A stretch of DNA of 64,000 nucleotides from Candidatus Heimdallarchaeota archaeon. GTDB lineage: Archaea; Asgardarchaeota; Heimdallarchaeia; Heimdallarchaeales; Kariarchaeaceae. Shown here piece by piece: positions 45,078 to 53,972 of this stretch. Positions within the stretch are counted from its first letter, which is position 1, and the number at the start of each line of letters is the position of its first letter. The stretch covers positions 248,001-312,000 of the forward strand of contig JASBSB010000003.1 in assembly GCA_030149205.1 (NCBI GenBank), read 5' to 3'. Position numbers and translations under genes: made by a program. The notes beneath the pieces were generated by a model that made no database searches, had not been told where the DNA came from, and saw only the letters and a program-made list of their open reading frames with translations.

Positions 45078-45641
45078 CTAAATCTGTCGAACTAACTCGA
45101 CAAGCTTATTGATTAATCCACCAGTTGCACCCCAGATGGTTTCATTTTTAAGGTGGTAGTAGTGAATTTTATAGGTAATTTGTTGGTACTCCTTATTTCT
45201 TGTTTCGTGAATATCCTTGTTTTCAAAGTCAGCAAAATCAATCTGGAGAACAGAGCTAATTTCAGATCGATTATAATTGACCAAAGATGGTGCTTCATCA
45301 ATAAAACCGAGGAAAGACGACACTGTAGAATAGAATGGAGTCCAAAAAAACTCCCAGCGTTTTAAGTAATTGAAGGAACTTACTGAAAGTTCCTCTTCCG
45401 TTTCTCTTAATGCTGTAAATTTATCATCTTTATCAGGTTCTTCTTTAGTTCCACCAGGGAAAGAGACCTGACCACCATGTTTCGTAAGATTGGGAGACCT
45501 TTTTGTAAGAATTAACCCTGCATTATTGTTTTGTAGCTTTATAATTGGAATTATCACAGCGGCTTGATAACCCGGGTCAAACTTTGGTTCATCTAAATTT
45601 TCGGTGAACCACCTCTTTATTTCCCAGTAATTGGTTTCCAC
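45078..45641 (-). CDS. Nudix hydrolase, CoA pyrophosphatase-like
   Basis: A 187-residue Nudix enzyme. The Nudix box is complete: GGTKEEPDKDDKFTALRETEEELSV, with the catalytic RETEEE. The preceding LTKRSPNLTKHGGQVSFPGG is characteristic of the CoA diphosphatase branch (NUDT7/NUDT8/YeaB), which cleaves CoA or acyl-CoA to phosphopantetheine and 3',5'-ADP. The start is GTG at 45641 because the nearby ATG is in another frame. Exact substrate is inferred, not shown. Confidence 0.88.
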   Translation of the reverse strand: METNYWEIKRWFTENLDEPKFDPGYQAAVIIPIIKLQNNNAGLILTKRSPNLTKHGGQVSFPGGTKEEPDKDDKFTALRETEEELSVSSFNYLKRWEFFWTPFYSTVSSFLGFIDEAPSLVNYNRSEISSVLQIDFADFENKDIHETRNKEYQQITYKIHYYHLKNETIWGATGGLINKLVELVRQI

Positions 45642-45743
45642 ATGTTACTATAAATCCATGACCTAAAAATAATTGTTGTAAAGGAAAAGTAATCTCAAAA
45701 TCATACTATATTCCACTTTCTAGAAAGAATTCTTCAAAGCTTA

Positions 45744-46112
45744 ATGCAAATCCTTTTTTTATTTAAGGTTTTAATACAAGTATTGCCCCGAGATAAAATA
45801 CCATATGAACTTAGGTCACTGGAGCTCAGCCTTGTCAAACAGGCTCAAAAAGATGGGTACATCTCAGCTGATGAGGCAGAACTTATTAATAGAGTACAAA
45901 TTGATGTCAGAGAATTTGAAAATAAGATAATTGAACTTAAAAAACAATATTCTGAGGAGAAAAATATCAAATTAATTCAATCAGATGCATTCTCTCAAAT
46001 TTTGAAGAACGCGACACAGACAGCCTTAAAGGATGGAAATATTACAGAAGAGGAAGAGGAAATGCTGAAAGTAATTCGAGAGAAGCTTTCAAGTTTTAGC
46101 CAAAATGAATGA
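45744..46112 (+). CDS. Small helical protein, TerB-like
   Basis: A ~122-residue helical protein with two similar helical hairpins: QAQKDGYISADEAELINRV (~36-54) and TALKDGNITEEEEEMLKVI (~94-112). The repeated alternation of a DG turn with I-S/T-x-x-E is typical of TerB-like domains, but no metal-site proof is possible. The start may be ATG 45744 or a downstream TTG near 45783, since the first ~13 residues overlap an AT-rich promoter-like stretch. It overlaps the DSP-like phosphatase gene by 8 nt, so the two are co-translated. Confidence 0.6.
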   Translation: MQILFLFKVLIQVLPRDKIPYELRSLELSLVKQAQKDGYISADEAELINRVQIDVREFENKIIELKKQYSEEKNIKLIQSDAFSQILKNATQTALKDGNITEEEEEMLKVIREKLSSFSQNE

Positions 46113-46554
46113 GTATTTTTCGAAAAATTTCACTTGGATCGATAGCTTCATTTCTGGCGCTCCCGCTCCACAATCAGTTGAAGATATAAAATTTTTAAAC
46201 AATGAGGGGATAACAGACATCATCTGTCTATTACCAACAATACCCTTTATAGAAATAAACAACCCCATGGTCAAAGTTCATCAGATTCCAATTTCACAAC
46301 TACCTAATAGAAATCAGCTAAAAGAGTTTTTAGAGTTAGTTGAAAACTTAAAGAACAACCACAAAAAGGTTTTAATCCATTGTCAGTTTGGACAGGAAAG
46401 AACTGGTATATTCTTAGCGGTCTACTTAATAAAATTTTATAATTTGAAACCTAAAGAAGCTGTAAGTAAGATCAGAAAACTGAGACCAACAACATTAAAA
46501 TCATCTATTTCGACTGAATTTGTATTATCAATAACTGACAAATCCTTTTCATAA
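46105..46554 (+). CDS. Dual-specificity-type protein phosphatase
   Basis: A 149-residue cysteine phosphatase of the PTP/DSP fold. The signature loop is intact: HCQFGQERTG, nucleophile Cys93 and phosphate-binding Arg99, followed by the typical AVYLIKFYNLKPKEAVSKIRKLRP helix. The usual general-acid Asp after the IPI strand is not obvious: here the loop reads IPISQLPN. It may dephosphorylate proteins, nucleotides or lipids. The gene overlaps the upstream TerB-like gene by 8 nt. Confidence 0.82.
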   Translation: MNEYFSKNFTWIDSFISGAPAPQSVEDIKFLNNEGITDIICLLPTIPFIEINNPMVKVHQIPISQLPNRNQLKEFLELVENLKNNHKKVLIHCQFGQERTGIFLAVYLIKFYNLKPKEAVSKIRKLRPTTLKSSISTEFVLSITDKSFS

Positions 46555-46648
46555 TAATAAAAAATTTTTTAGATTTCCTTAGATTGTATATTCAACTTGA
46601 ACGTTAAGATAGGGTCTTTAAATTAAAATTAACTACTGGTATTTTTAT

Positions 46649-46969
46649 TTATTCAGGATAAATTTTTATTGCAACAACAGGACAGTCATCTTCACAAGCA
46701 AGACATTCAATACAGTCAGGCTCCCTTGCGGGGGCTGCTTTCTTAGTTGACGCTTCATGTCCTTCATACTCAACCCATTCAAAAACATCTTCAGGACACA
46801 CATCAACACATGCTCCGTCTCCTATACAGATGTCGAAATCAACGGCAACCCTTGATCCATGGATACCTAATTTCTTTGGTGGTTCGTAGTCACCCCAAAT
46901 ATCATAACCATATTCTGGGTGTTTTGCTACAACAGTGAGTTTTTCCTTAAAGTCTTCATCTATTGCCAT
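46649..46969 (-). CDS. 7Fe ferredoxin of the zinc-ferredoxin type, zinc ligands partly lost
   Basis: An electron carrier of ~106 residues (109 if GTG at 46978 is used). It aligns with the Sulfolobus-type zinc ferredoxin: an N-terminal extension ending EPPKKLGIHGSRVAVDFD, cluster I CIGDGACVDVCP with Asp in place of the second Cys (predicted [3Fe-4S]), and cluster II CIECLACEDDCP ([4Fe-4S]). In that family zinc is held by three His and one Asp. By alignment, two His are present (His20 and His40, GTG numbering), but the third is Tyr23 and the Asp is Ala in KKAAPARE. So the fold is kept but the zinc site may be absent. Monocistronic. Confidence 0.88.
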   Translation of the reverse strand: MAIDEDFKEKLTVVAKHPEYGYDIWGDYEPPKKLGIHGSRVAVDFDICIGDGACVDVCPEDVFEWVEYEGHEASTKKAAPAREPDCIECLACEDDCPVVAIKIYPE

Positions 46970-46978
46970 TTCAATCAC

Positions 46979-47277
46979 TTTTTTTATGAATCTAGTGGGT
47001 TTACCACGCGATTACAATCTAAATTTATTCATCCTCATAAATAAAGGATTCTACAGACTAAATTATATTTTCAAAAGTAAGCCCAAAAAGCTTTACAAAA
47101 TTCAAGAATCATACTGTATTAATTAGTCTGTGAAAAACTAATCATTTCGTACAACCGAAAGAAAGTAACGACTGAATTAAAGATAGAATATGATTTCATC
47201 CTGTGCAAGTTTAAACTGTACCAATATTTTATTCGATCAGGAAAGTAGCTCGCTAATAAACCTTAGGATTACCTTAA
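46979..47277. other. 299-nt intergenic region, nothing recognised
   Basis: This gap between the ferredoxin and ndk genes (both minus strand) is AT-rich with no tRNA, C/D-box or small conserved ORF that I can see. It must contain the ferredoxin promoter. eL24 and eS28, which commonly precede ndk in archaea, are not here. Confidence 0.4.
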
Positions 47278-47727
47278 CTATTCATACACCCAATTATTAG
47301 TTACTGGTTTCCAATTTACTAATTCAGATTCGTCAAAGTAAATTTTTAATTCTGCCAGTGCATTCTCCACACTATCTGAAGCATGAATTAAATTTCGACC
47401 TATCTGAATACCAAAGTCTCCCCGAATTGTCCCTGGGCTTGCGTCTAATGGGTTTGTAGCTCCAACTATTTTTCTGGTTAAAGCAACTGCATTCTCTCCT
47501 TCAATAACTAAAGCTACAGTTGGACTAGAGGTAATGTATTTTACAAGTCCAGAATAGAATGGTCTTTCTTTATGAACTTCATAGTGTTTCTCAGCCTGAT
47601 CTTGACTTACCTTAAGAAATTTCATTGCTACGATTTTTAATCCGGTTCTTTCTAATCTAGTGATAAGCTGCCCAATTAATCCTCTCTGGACAGCATCAGG
47701 TTTAAGCATGACAAATTCGTGTTCCAT
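47278..47727 (-). CDS. ndk: Nucleoside diphosphate kinase
   Basis: Transfers gamma-phosphate among nucleoside di- and triphosphates. From the ATG at 47727 it has 149 residues, the usual size. The frame is open 16 codons further up, but the family start is MEHEFVMLKPDAVQRG. The active-site His is in GRNLIHASDSVENA (~117), and HKERPFYSGLVKYITSSP and GATNPLDASPGTIRGDFG are typical. It is divergent from infB, though in many archaea ndk and infB are co-directional. Confidence 0.97.
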   Translation of the reverse strand: MEHEFVMLKPDAVQRGLIGQLITRLERTGLKIVAMKFLKVSQDQAEKHYEVHKERPFYSGLVKYITSSPTVALVIEGENAVALTRKIVGATNPLDASPGTIRGDFGIQIGRNLIHASDSVENALAELKIYFDESELVNWKPVTNNWVYE

Positions 47728-47832
47728 ACTAAGTGAATATTTATTTTGACTTTTTATTTGACTCCTTTGAAACACTTACTGAGTGAACAGCTTTTGAATA
47801 AAAACAATGAGAGGAATTAATGAGAAAATATC

Positions 47833-47844
47833 TTTATATATTTA
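47833..47844 (+). promoter_or_regulatory. TATA box for infB
   Basis: The sequence tttatatattta ends 24 nt before the ATG at 47868, so the mRNA should start at or near that codon. This argues for the ATG at 47868 over the GTG at 47853. Confidence 0.6.
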
Positions 47845-47867
47845 TGTAAGATGTGAGATGTGTAATT

Positions 47868-49676
47868 ATGGAAGAAACTGAAATTGGCTCTCGCATAAGA
47901 GCACCTATTGGAGTTATTATGGGGCATGTGGATAGCGGGAAGACATCTCTTTTAGATAAAGTAAGGAAAACTGCGGTTCAGGCCAGAGAGGCCAAAGGTA
48001 TAACTCAACATATAGGTGCGAGTTTCTTCCCAAGAGAGACAATTGAGGAGGTAGGGAGAGCGATACATCAGGGAAAACTAAGCCTTAAGATTCCTGGAGT
48101 GTTAATGGTAGACACCCCAGGTCACGCAGCATTTATGAATCTTCGCTCTAGAGGAGCTTCAGTAGCAGACATAGCAATAGTAGTCGTTGACCTAACCTCT
48201 GGGTTTCAAGCCCAAACATATGAAAGTATTCAAACTTTAAAACGACGTAAAGTTCCATTTGTGATTGCTGCAAATAAGGTTGACAGACTACCCGGTTGGA
48301 AGAGCAATAAAGATACACCTTTTGTAAAAAGTTATGAATCACAAAATGTTACTGCAAAAGCAGCGTTGGATTCCAAAATTTATGAAATAATGGGAGAGCT
48401 TGGCACCTTGGGGTACGAATCAGACAGATATGATAAAGTGAAGAATTTTACAAAGAAAGTTGGTATCATACCTACCTCAGCTTCTTCCGGAGAAGGGATA
48501 TCTGATTTGTTCCTTGTTATATCTGGATTAACTCAACAGTTCCTGATGGCAAAGTTAGAAACCACACAAAAACCGGGGAAAGGAGTAATTTTAGAAGTTA
48601 AGGAGGAGCAGGGGATGGGAACAACGATTGATGTGATCCTTTATGATGGAACACTAAAGGAGAAGGACACAATAGTAATCGGAACTAGAAATGGGGCAAT
48701 ATCAACAAAAATGCGAGCAATGTTTCTCCCCAAACCCTTGGATGAAATGCGAGATCCTAAGGATAAATTTCAAAAAGTTAAAATTGTTCATGCTGCCTCA
48801 GGGATAAAAATCACGGGGAGTGGTTTAACCGATGCCATGGCAGGAGCTCCATTATACGTTTCTGTTACCAAAGATGATGAAGACAAATACAAACAACTTA
48901 TAAATGAGGAACTTGCTGAATTTCAAATTAAAACAGATAAAGAAGGGATAGTGGTTAGAGCTGACACATTAGGATCTTTGGAAGCTCTTGTGGGGATGAT
49001 TAAAGAAAAAGGTATCCCAATAAAATCAGCAGATGTGGGAGATGTATCTAAGAAAGATGTGATTGATGCTGTAATTACCTCTAGGAGCAATCCAGAACAT
49101 GGAGTGATTCTTTGTTTTAATGTTAAAATAAGTGATGACGCTGAAGAATACGCAAATATTGAAGGTGTAGAGGTTTTCAAGAATAATGTTGTCTATAATT
49201 TGCTTGATTCTTACCTAGAATGGTTAGAAGAAAAACTCACCAAGCAAAGAAAAGAGGAAGAAGGGATTCTTAAAAAACCGACAAAGATTAAATTAATACC
49301 GGAATATGTATTTCGTAAAAATAAACCCGCTGTGGTTGGAGTTGAAGTTTTGAGTGGGGAGCTAGAGCCCCATGATTTGTTGCTCAATGAACAAAACAAA
49401 AGGGTAGGTTCAATTCAACAAATCCGACACAATAATGATCCGGTGAAAAAGGCAACTAAAGGAATGCAGGTAGCAATCAGTGTAAGAGGTCCAACCATTG
49501 GAAGGCAGATTCAGGCAGATGAAATTTTATATGTAGATTTGAGACAAAGAATCGCATTAAAATATATTTCAGAGAGTTCTCATAAACTAACTGAAGATGA
49601 AAAGCAAACCCTCAAGGATCTGGAGTTAATTAAAAAGAGAGCTGGTTTAACATACTGGCCATTTGCAAACAACTGA
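47868..49676 (+). CDS. infB: Translation initiation factor aIF5B (IF2 homologue)
   Basis: This ribosome-dependent GTPase promotes joining of ribosomal subunits at initiation. It has 602 residues from the ATG at 47868. G1 GHVDSGKTS (~19-27), Thr in switch I after GITQHIGA, G3 DTPGHAAF, G4 NKVD, then domain II, the linker and the C-terminal eIF1A-binding-like domain ending with LKDLELIKKRAGLTYWP. Its length equals other archaeal aIF5B without an N-terminal extension. The next gene starts 14 bp after its stop. Confidence 0.97.
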   Translation: MEETEIGSRIRAPIGVIMGHVDSGKTSLLDKVRKTAVQAREAKGITQHIGASFFPRETIEEVGRAIHQGKLSLKIPGVLMVDTPGHAAFMNLRSRGASVADIAIVVVDLTSGFQAQTYESIQTLKRRKVPFVIAANKVDRLPGWKSNKDTPFVKSYESQNVTAKAALDSKIYEIMGELGTLGYESDRYDKVKNFTKKVGIIPTSASSGEGISDLFLVISGLTQQFLMAKLETTQKPGKGVILEVKEEQGMGTTIDVILYDGTLKEKDTIVIGTRNGAISTKMRAMFLPKPLDEMRDPKDKFQKVKIVHAASGIKITGSGLTDAMAGAPLYVSVTKDDEDKYKQLINEELAEFQIKTDKEGIVVRADTLGSLEALVGMIKEKGIPIKSADVGDVSKKDVIDAVITSRSNPEHGVILCFNVKISDDAEEYANIEGVEVFKNNVVYNLLDSYLEWLEEKLTKQRKEEEGILKKPTKIKLIPEYVFRKNKPAVVGVEVLSGELEPHDLLLNEQNKRVGSIQQIRHNNDPVKKATKGMQVAISVRGPTIGRQIQADEILYVDLRQRIALKYISESSHKLTEDEKQTLKDLELIKKRAGLTYWPFANN

Positions 49677-49689
49677 CCTGTGTGTAAGA

Positions 49690-50874
49690 ATGAATTTTAG
49701 AGACCTATTTCAAGACCAAATACAAAATAGAATTTATTTGGATAGCATATCACAAACTTTGATACCCAATCGAACAATTAGAGAGATATCAGAGTTTTTG
49801 AAGCATAACCCATTGACAACCAGTCCTTCAATTCATAAAGAATCGATCGACAATCAAGCATTAATAAATGGATGCAAATTTAAATTTCAAAAATTTCTAC
49901 AGCTGGACGAATTCTCAACCATTCTATTTACGAGTAGAGAAACCGCTTTAAATCAGGTTTTATATTCAATTATTTCTATTTCTCATAGGAACCAACTAAT
50001 TGGGTCAATTTGGGATGATAACACCATCCATTCTATCTTGATTGCTCATGAGAAATTAACGAAATCAACTTTACATTTATTTGATATTTGGGAAATAGAA
50101 GATGTTGAAAGCTATAAGCATAAATTACCAAGTAATGGTGTCATGATCTTAAACTCAGAATCATTAATAAGCACCAAAAGATATCCACTAGAGAAATTAC
50201 TTATGATTTCAAAAGCTATGGGCAATATTAACATCTTAGATGCATCATTTTCCGATTTCCAAGCCTTGCAAACGCTTCATGATCTTCAAATCGATATACT
50301 TATCATTGATACCCGGTATAATCTTTATACTCTCCCTGGATATTGCCAGGTGTTCTTTAAAACAAATTATCAGCTCGAACCTTTGTTGTACTCAAGTAAA
50401 AACATCACTCAGATAAATGCTCAGAAGTCATCATTTGAGGTCAGTACTGAACAAAACATTGAAGCTTTGGAATTTGAAAAAATTAATCCAGTTGTTGTAA
50501 CATCCTTAATTGAGTCGATGAATATCCTCCAGCAATATTCTGTGAAATCTATAGAAACTTATCTCTTAGATATTAAATCAGATTTGCTCTCCAACAGAAT
50601 TCTAAGTTCCCGAATTCCCCACCTAACTCTAAAAAATGCACCTTTGAATTTATTTATCCCAATTAATGTATCACCTTTTTCATCTCATGATGTTGCAATC
50701 CTCCTAGATGAAAACTACAATATCAAGGTCAGATCTGGCTTATTATGCTCACACTTGGGTGTTAACAAGTTGGGGGTCTCTGATTTGATTTTGCTATCAT
50801 TACAGTTCTATAATACTAAAAATGAAATTCAATTATTTTTAACCGCAATTGAAGAAATCTTCAATCCTGAATAA
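49690..50874 (+). CDS. Cysteine desulfurase-like (class V aminotransferase) protein lacking the PLP lysine
   Basis: A 394-residue protein (ATG 49690; upstream codons overlap infB) with the overall order of SufS/NifS enzymes: an opening RIYLDS strand, a SRETALNQVLYSI helix where the PLP-binding loop sits, and a C-terminal domain with IKVRSGLLCSHLG and LQFYNTKNEIQLFLTAIEEI. At the strand that should present the PLP-Lys before a GPxG loop, the sequence reads DTRYNLYTLPGYCQVFF with no Lys. Other PLP-contacting His/Asp positions also look altered. It is probably a non-PLP pseudoenzyme. It is close behind infB and probably co-transcribed. Confidence 0.65.
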   Translation: MNFRDLFQDQIQNRIYLDSISQTLIPNRTIREISEFLKHNPLTTSPSIHKESIDNQALINGCKFKFQKFLQLDEFSTILFTSRETALNQVLYSIISISHRNQLIGSIWDDNTIHSILIAHEKLTKSTLHLFDIWEIEDVESYKHKLPSNGVMILNSESLISTKRYPLEKLLMISKAMGNINILDASFSDFQALQTLHDLQIDILIIDTRYNLYTLPGYCQVFFKTNYQLEPLLYSSKNITQINAQKSSFEVSTEQNIEALEFEKINPVVVTSLIESMNILQQYSVKSIETYLLDIKSDLLSNRILSSRIPHLTLKNAPLNLFIPINVSPFSSHDVAILLDENYNIKVRSGLLCSHLGVNKLGVSDLILLSLQFYNTKNEIQLFLTAIEEIFNPE

Positions 50875-50940
50875 AAATTTATTTAATCGGTTATTGTCCA
50901 TGATTATGATTTTATAACCCTAGAACAATAATTGTTTGTA

Positions 50941-51837
50941 ATGACTCTTTATGTTAAGTTTCATCCAAACTACATGGTTGAGATTATAGCTATCATGGGA
51001 AGGGTCAAAACAAAAAAAATTCACCTTCTAATAAACCCGGAAAGGGATTTAGATAAAACGCCAAACAACAAATATGAAATAGACCTACCAAAATTAACTC
51101 ATTTGTTTTTCATCAGAACAACCCCTGATTCAGGGCATCAATTTGAATTTATGAGAGACTTGTCTGAGACCTTGAATATCCCCATAATACTTGAAGATAG
51201 CGCATTACATAGAGCTACGGAACATCATATCAACCGTAGGCAGATTAGAACATTAACAGCTTTCAATGAGGTATACCCCAAGTTCAAATTAGGACTGATT
51301 AAGTATGAACCAAAGATCCATAATGCTGAATCTGAAAGAATCAAGTTTAAAAACGAAAAATCTGAGATTCAACAGACCCAAGATTTCATTATGAAGGTTA
51401 TCAACACAACCACCATAAGACCAATAAATTCAGTGTTTGCCCGCATTCCTCAAGGGTTCAAAAATATTTTCAGACCCATAAAAAGGATTCGACCAAAGCT
51501 TCCATTAATTGTTGATGAACCTGAGAGTGATCTGCTTTCATACTACCCAATGACTCTTAAAATTGAATTCAAAACGGACGTGTACTTTATCCCGTTAACT
51601 TCACATGGTAACAAACATATGCTTAGCTCCGCGAGACATTACCTTCCAAAAGTTGTGATAAAGACCCAACCGAGTATATCTGACATTCAAGACTTTAATG
51701 GGTTGGTTGAAAAGTTGGTTTTAATTGATAATAAAGTTGATAAGGATCAATTTGAAATTTCAGAATTTTTCAACCCTTCAATTCACACAAATATGACAAT
51801 TGGGGCATTAGGTCAATGGATAGAAATTAGTTTGTAA
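50941..51837 (+). CDS. Unrecognised protein, possibly a degenerate metallo-beta-lactamase fold
   Basis: A 298-residue soluble protein from the ATG at 50941 (a TTG 9 bp earlier is less likely; a tttataa box is ~25 nt upstream). The beginning loosely follows a UlaG-type metallo-beta-lactamase order: a HLLINPE strand-turn, a LPKLTHLFFIRTTPDSGHQFEF segment where THxHxDH would be, then LNIPIILEDS. The metal-binding histidines are not conserved. The last third has a FIPLTSHGNKHM segment. This is a weak fold guess, and no function can be named. It lies in the same direction after the SufS-like gene. Confidence 0.35.
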   Translation: MTLYVKFHPNYMVEIIAIMGRVKTKKIHLLINPERDLDKTPNNKYEIDLPKLTHLFFIRTTPDSGHQFEFMRDLSETLNIPIILEDSALHRATEHHINRRQIRTLTAFNEVYPKFKLGLIKYEPKIHNAESERIKFKNEKSEIQQTQDFIMKVINTTTIRPINSVFARIPQGFKNIFRPIKRIRPKLPLIVDEPESDLLSYYPMTLKIEFKTDVYFIPLTSHGNKHMLSSARHYLPKVVIKTQPSISDIQDFNGLVEKLVLIDNKVDKDQFEISEFFNPSIHTNMTIGALGQWIEISL

Positions 51838-51872
51838 TTAAATTTTTATTAGAATTAATTTCCCGTCCTATT

Positions 51873-53105
51873 TTACAAGTTAGGAGCAGTCATTTTAATA
51901 GAATCTTGAATTATGTTAAAAGCAGTGTCAATTTCATCTTTAGAAATAATTAAAGGAGGTGCAAACCTGATTGTTGTTTCATGTGTTTGCTTTGCTAACA
52001 ACCCTCTTTCTTTCATTGCAAGAACATAGGGTTTTGCTTTTCCTGCTGCGCTTGTAAACTCTATGGCAAGTAACAAACCTCTTCCTCTTACCTCCTTCAC
52101 AACTTGTGAAGGCAGAGTCTTTAATTTATCTAAGAAGTATTTACCATTTTCTTGAGATTTTTGAGCTAAGTTTTCTTCAACTAGCACATCAATTGCTGCG
52201 CTCCCTACAGCACATGCCAATGGGTTTCCACCAAATGTAGACCCATGTGACCCACTGCTTAACACAGACATCACCTCTTTAGACCCTAAAGTTGCAGAGA
52301 TAGGCATGATTCCACCTCCTAAAGCCTTTCCAACCAGCAAAATATCTGGTTGTACATCATCATACATAAAGCAGAAAGGTTTTCCAGTCCTACAGAAACC
52401 TGTTTGAATTTCATCTGCAATGAGGAGGATATTATTTTCCTGACAAACTTCATACACATTTTTTAAATAACCCTGAGGAGGGGTGATTACCCCCGCTTCT
52501 CCTTGTATAGGTTCAACCAAAAATGCAACTGTGTTTGGTGTAATAGCTGCTTTTAACGCATCAACGTCACCAAAAGGGATTTTTACAAAGCCAGGTGTTG
52601 CAGGACCAAAATCACCGTAAGTGTCTGGATCTGAGGAGAACCCAACAATGGTGGTTGTACGTCCATGAAAATTGTTTTCACAAACTATGATCTCAGCCTT
52701 ATCCTTTGGAACTTTCTTCTTCCAATATCCCCACCTTCTTGCCACCTTGATTCCGGTTTCAACTGCTTCAGCACCAGTATTCATGGGGCAAGCCATTTCA
52801 TATCCGGAGTACTCGCATAACTTTTGAAGAAATCCACCTAACTTGTCATTATAAAAAGCTCTTGAAGTAAGTGTAATCCTATTAAGTTGGTTCTCAGCTG
52901 CTTTTATTATGTTTGGATGGAGATGCCCCTGGTTTACTGCAGAATACGCTGATAAGCAATCAATGTATTTCTTGCCATCAACATCCCATACATAGATTCC
53001 TTCACCTTTAGATAATACAACAGGAATTGGAGTATAATTTGGGCTAGCCCATGTATTCTCCAATTTGATAAATTCTTGTGTTTTGGATTCATTTAATTGA
53101 GCCAT
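51873..53105 (-). CDS. rocD: Ornithine aminotransferase
   Basis: A class III PLP-dependent aminotransferase of 410 residues matching RocD: ornithine plus 2-oxoacid gives glutamate semialdehyde, linking arginine/ornithine and proline metabolism. Family segments include WDVDGKKYIDCLSAYSAVNQGHLHP, PMNTGAEAVETGIKVARRWGY (PLP phosphate loop), NNFHGRTTT, EPIQGEAGVITPP, IADEIQTGFCRTG, the PLP-lysine in VGKALGGG and a HGSTFGGNP loop. ATG at 53105. A related omega-aminotransferase cannot be fully excluded, but the match to ornithine aminotransferase is strong. Confidence 0.9.
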   Translation of the reverse strand: MAQLNESKTQEFIKLENTWASPNYTPIPVVLSKGEGIYVWDVDGKKYIDCLSAYSAVNQGHLHPNIIKAAENQLNRITLTSRAFYNDKLGGFLQKLCEYSGYEMACPMNTGAEAVETGIKVARRWGYWKKKVPKDKAEIIVCENNFHGRTTTIVGFSSDPDTYGDFGPATPGFVKIPFGDVDALKAAITPNTVAFLVEPIQGEAGVITPPQGYLKNVYEVCQENNILLIADEIQTGFCRTGKPFCFMYDDVQPDILLVGKALGGGIMPISATLGSKEVMSVLSSGSHGSTFGGNPLACAVGSAAIDVLVEENLAQKSQENGKYFLDKLKTLPSQVVKEVRGRGLLLAIEFTSAAGKAKPYVLAMKERGLLAKQTHETTIRFAPPLIISKDEIDTAFNIIQDSIKMTAPNL

Positions 53106-53246
53106 TTTGACAATTATCTATTGGTAACATTTTAAATTTCCGTTAGATTTACTCGCTAAATTTTTGATTTAGCATTTTTATGATTAAACAAGTTATTAAG
53201 AAACTTTAAAGAGGTTTAATAAGGTCAATTTAATTGTCATTTAAGT

Positions 53247-53435
53247 ATGAAAGCTTGTAGAAGATGCAGGACAATCAATCATGACAAAAACAATCCTCGC
53301 TGTGAACGATGCAACTCTACAGATTTAACCGTAGATTTTTCAGGTGTTGTCTATATCATTGATCCAGAAACATCTGAAATCGCCAAAAAGTTACAGATAG
53401 AAGAACCAGGGGAATATGCACTAAAAATTCGGTGA
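53247..53435 (+). CDS. spt4: Transcription elongation factor Spt4
   Basis: A 62-residue zinc protein (also called RpoE2) that binds Spt5 to keep RNA polymerase processive. The four zinc Cys are C4, C7, C19 and C22. GVVYIIDPETSEIAKKL follows, typical of Spt4. It is the first gene of a run with dephospho-CoA kinase, eS24 and eS31, all on the plus strand with gaps of 2-4 bp or overlaps, which is the normal archaeal order. In most archaea rpo7 directly precedes it, but here rpo7 lies downstream in the opposite direction. Confidence 0.95.
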   Translation: MKACRRCRTINHDKNNPRCERCNSTDLTVDFSGVVYIIDPETSEIAKKLQIEEPGEYALKIR

Positions 53436-53439
53436 ACAT

Positions 53440-53970
53440 ATGCAGCCTTTACATCTAAAGCTCCCAGTAAAACTTAGGGAAAAATTATCCAACCCAATTG
53501 GAGATCTGCTTGTTGGAGAACCTAATGAGGTGATTCAATCATTTAAGGAGAAGTTCACAAGTTACAAGTACTTGATAACAGTTGGGGATGTCGTGTCACG
53601 CACTTTTTTAGAGGCAAATCTAAACCCAAACCTTATAATAACAGATGGACAGACAAAAAGAAGCAAATTAGAGAATAAATTAAACGTAAAGGGTTATAAA
53701 ATCAGTAGAACAGAATCCAAAGCAGCAGAAATTAGCAGAGAATCATGGATAGCTATTCAGGAGGCATTCCTTGATGTTTTTGAAAAGATCAACGTTCATA
53801 TAGAGGTAAAGGGGGAAGAAGATCTATTGGTTTTACCTGTAATATTAGAAGCCCCTGAGAATTCCCTCGTTATTTATGGGCAACCAAATGAAGGAGCTGT
53901 CGTTATTCGAGTAACACAATCAAAGAAATTTTTAATAAGAAAAATCATAGACGAGATGGAGATAATCTAA
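53440..53970 (+). CDS. GTP-dependent dephospho-CoA kinase
   Basis: A 176-residue protein of the COG1909/DUF359 family, the archaeal enzyme that phosphorylates dephospho-CoA with GTP in the last step of CoA synthesis. Family hallmarks are LREKLSNPIGDLLVG near the start, the ITVGDVVSRTF strand (~47-58), NLIITDGQTKR and GQPNEGAVVIRV near the end. It sits between spt4 and eS24, spaced by 4 and 2 bp, as in other archaea. Confidence 0.93.
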   Translation: MQPLHLKLPVKLREKLSNPIGDLLVGEPNEVIQSFKEKFTSYKYLITVGDVVSRTFLEANLNPNLIITDGQTKRSKLENKLNVKGYKISRTESKAAEISRESWIAIQEAFLDVFEKINVHIEVKGEEDLLVLPVILEAPENSLVIYGQPNEGAVVIRVTQSKKFLIRKIIDEMEII

Positions 53971-53972
53971 AC

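Noticed and set aside
46979..47277. Possible ncRNA or eL24 gene in the ferredoxin-ndk gap
   Set aside because: No complete C/D boxes, tRNA fold or zinc-ribbon reading frame could be found.
47728..47775. 16-codon N-terminal extension of NDK
   Set aside because: Family alignment begins at the ATG at 47727, and the extension is of no recognised kind.
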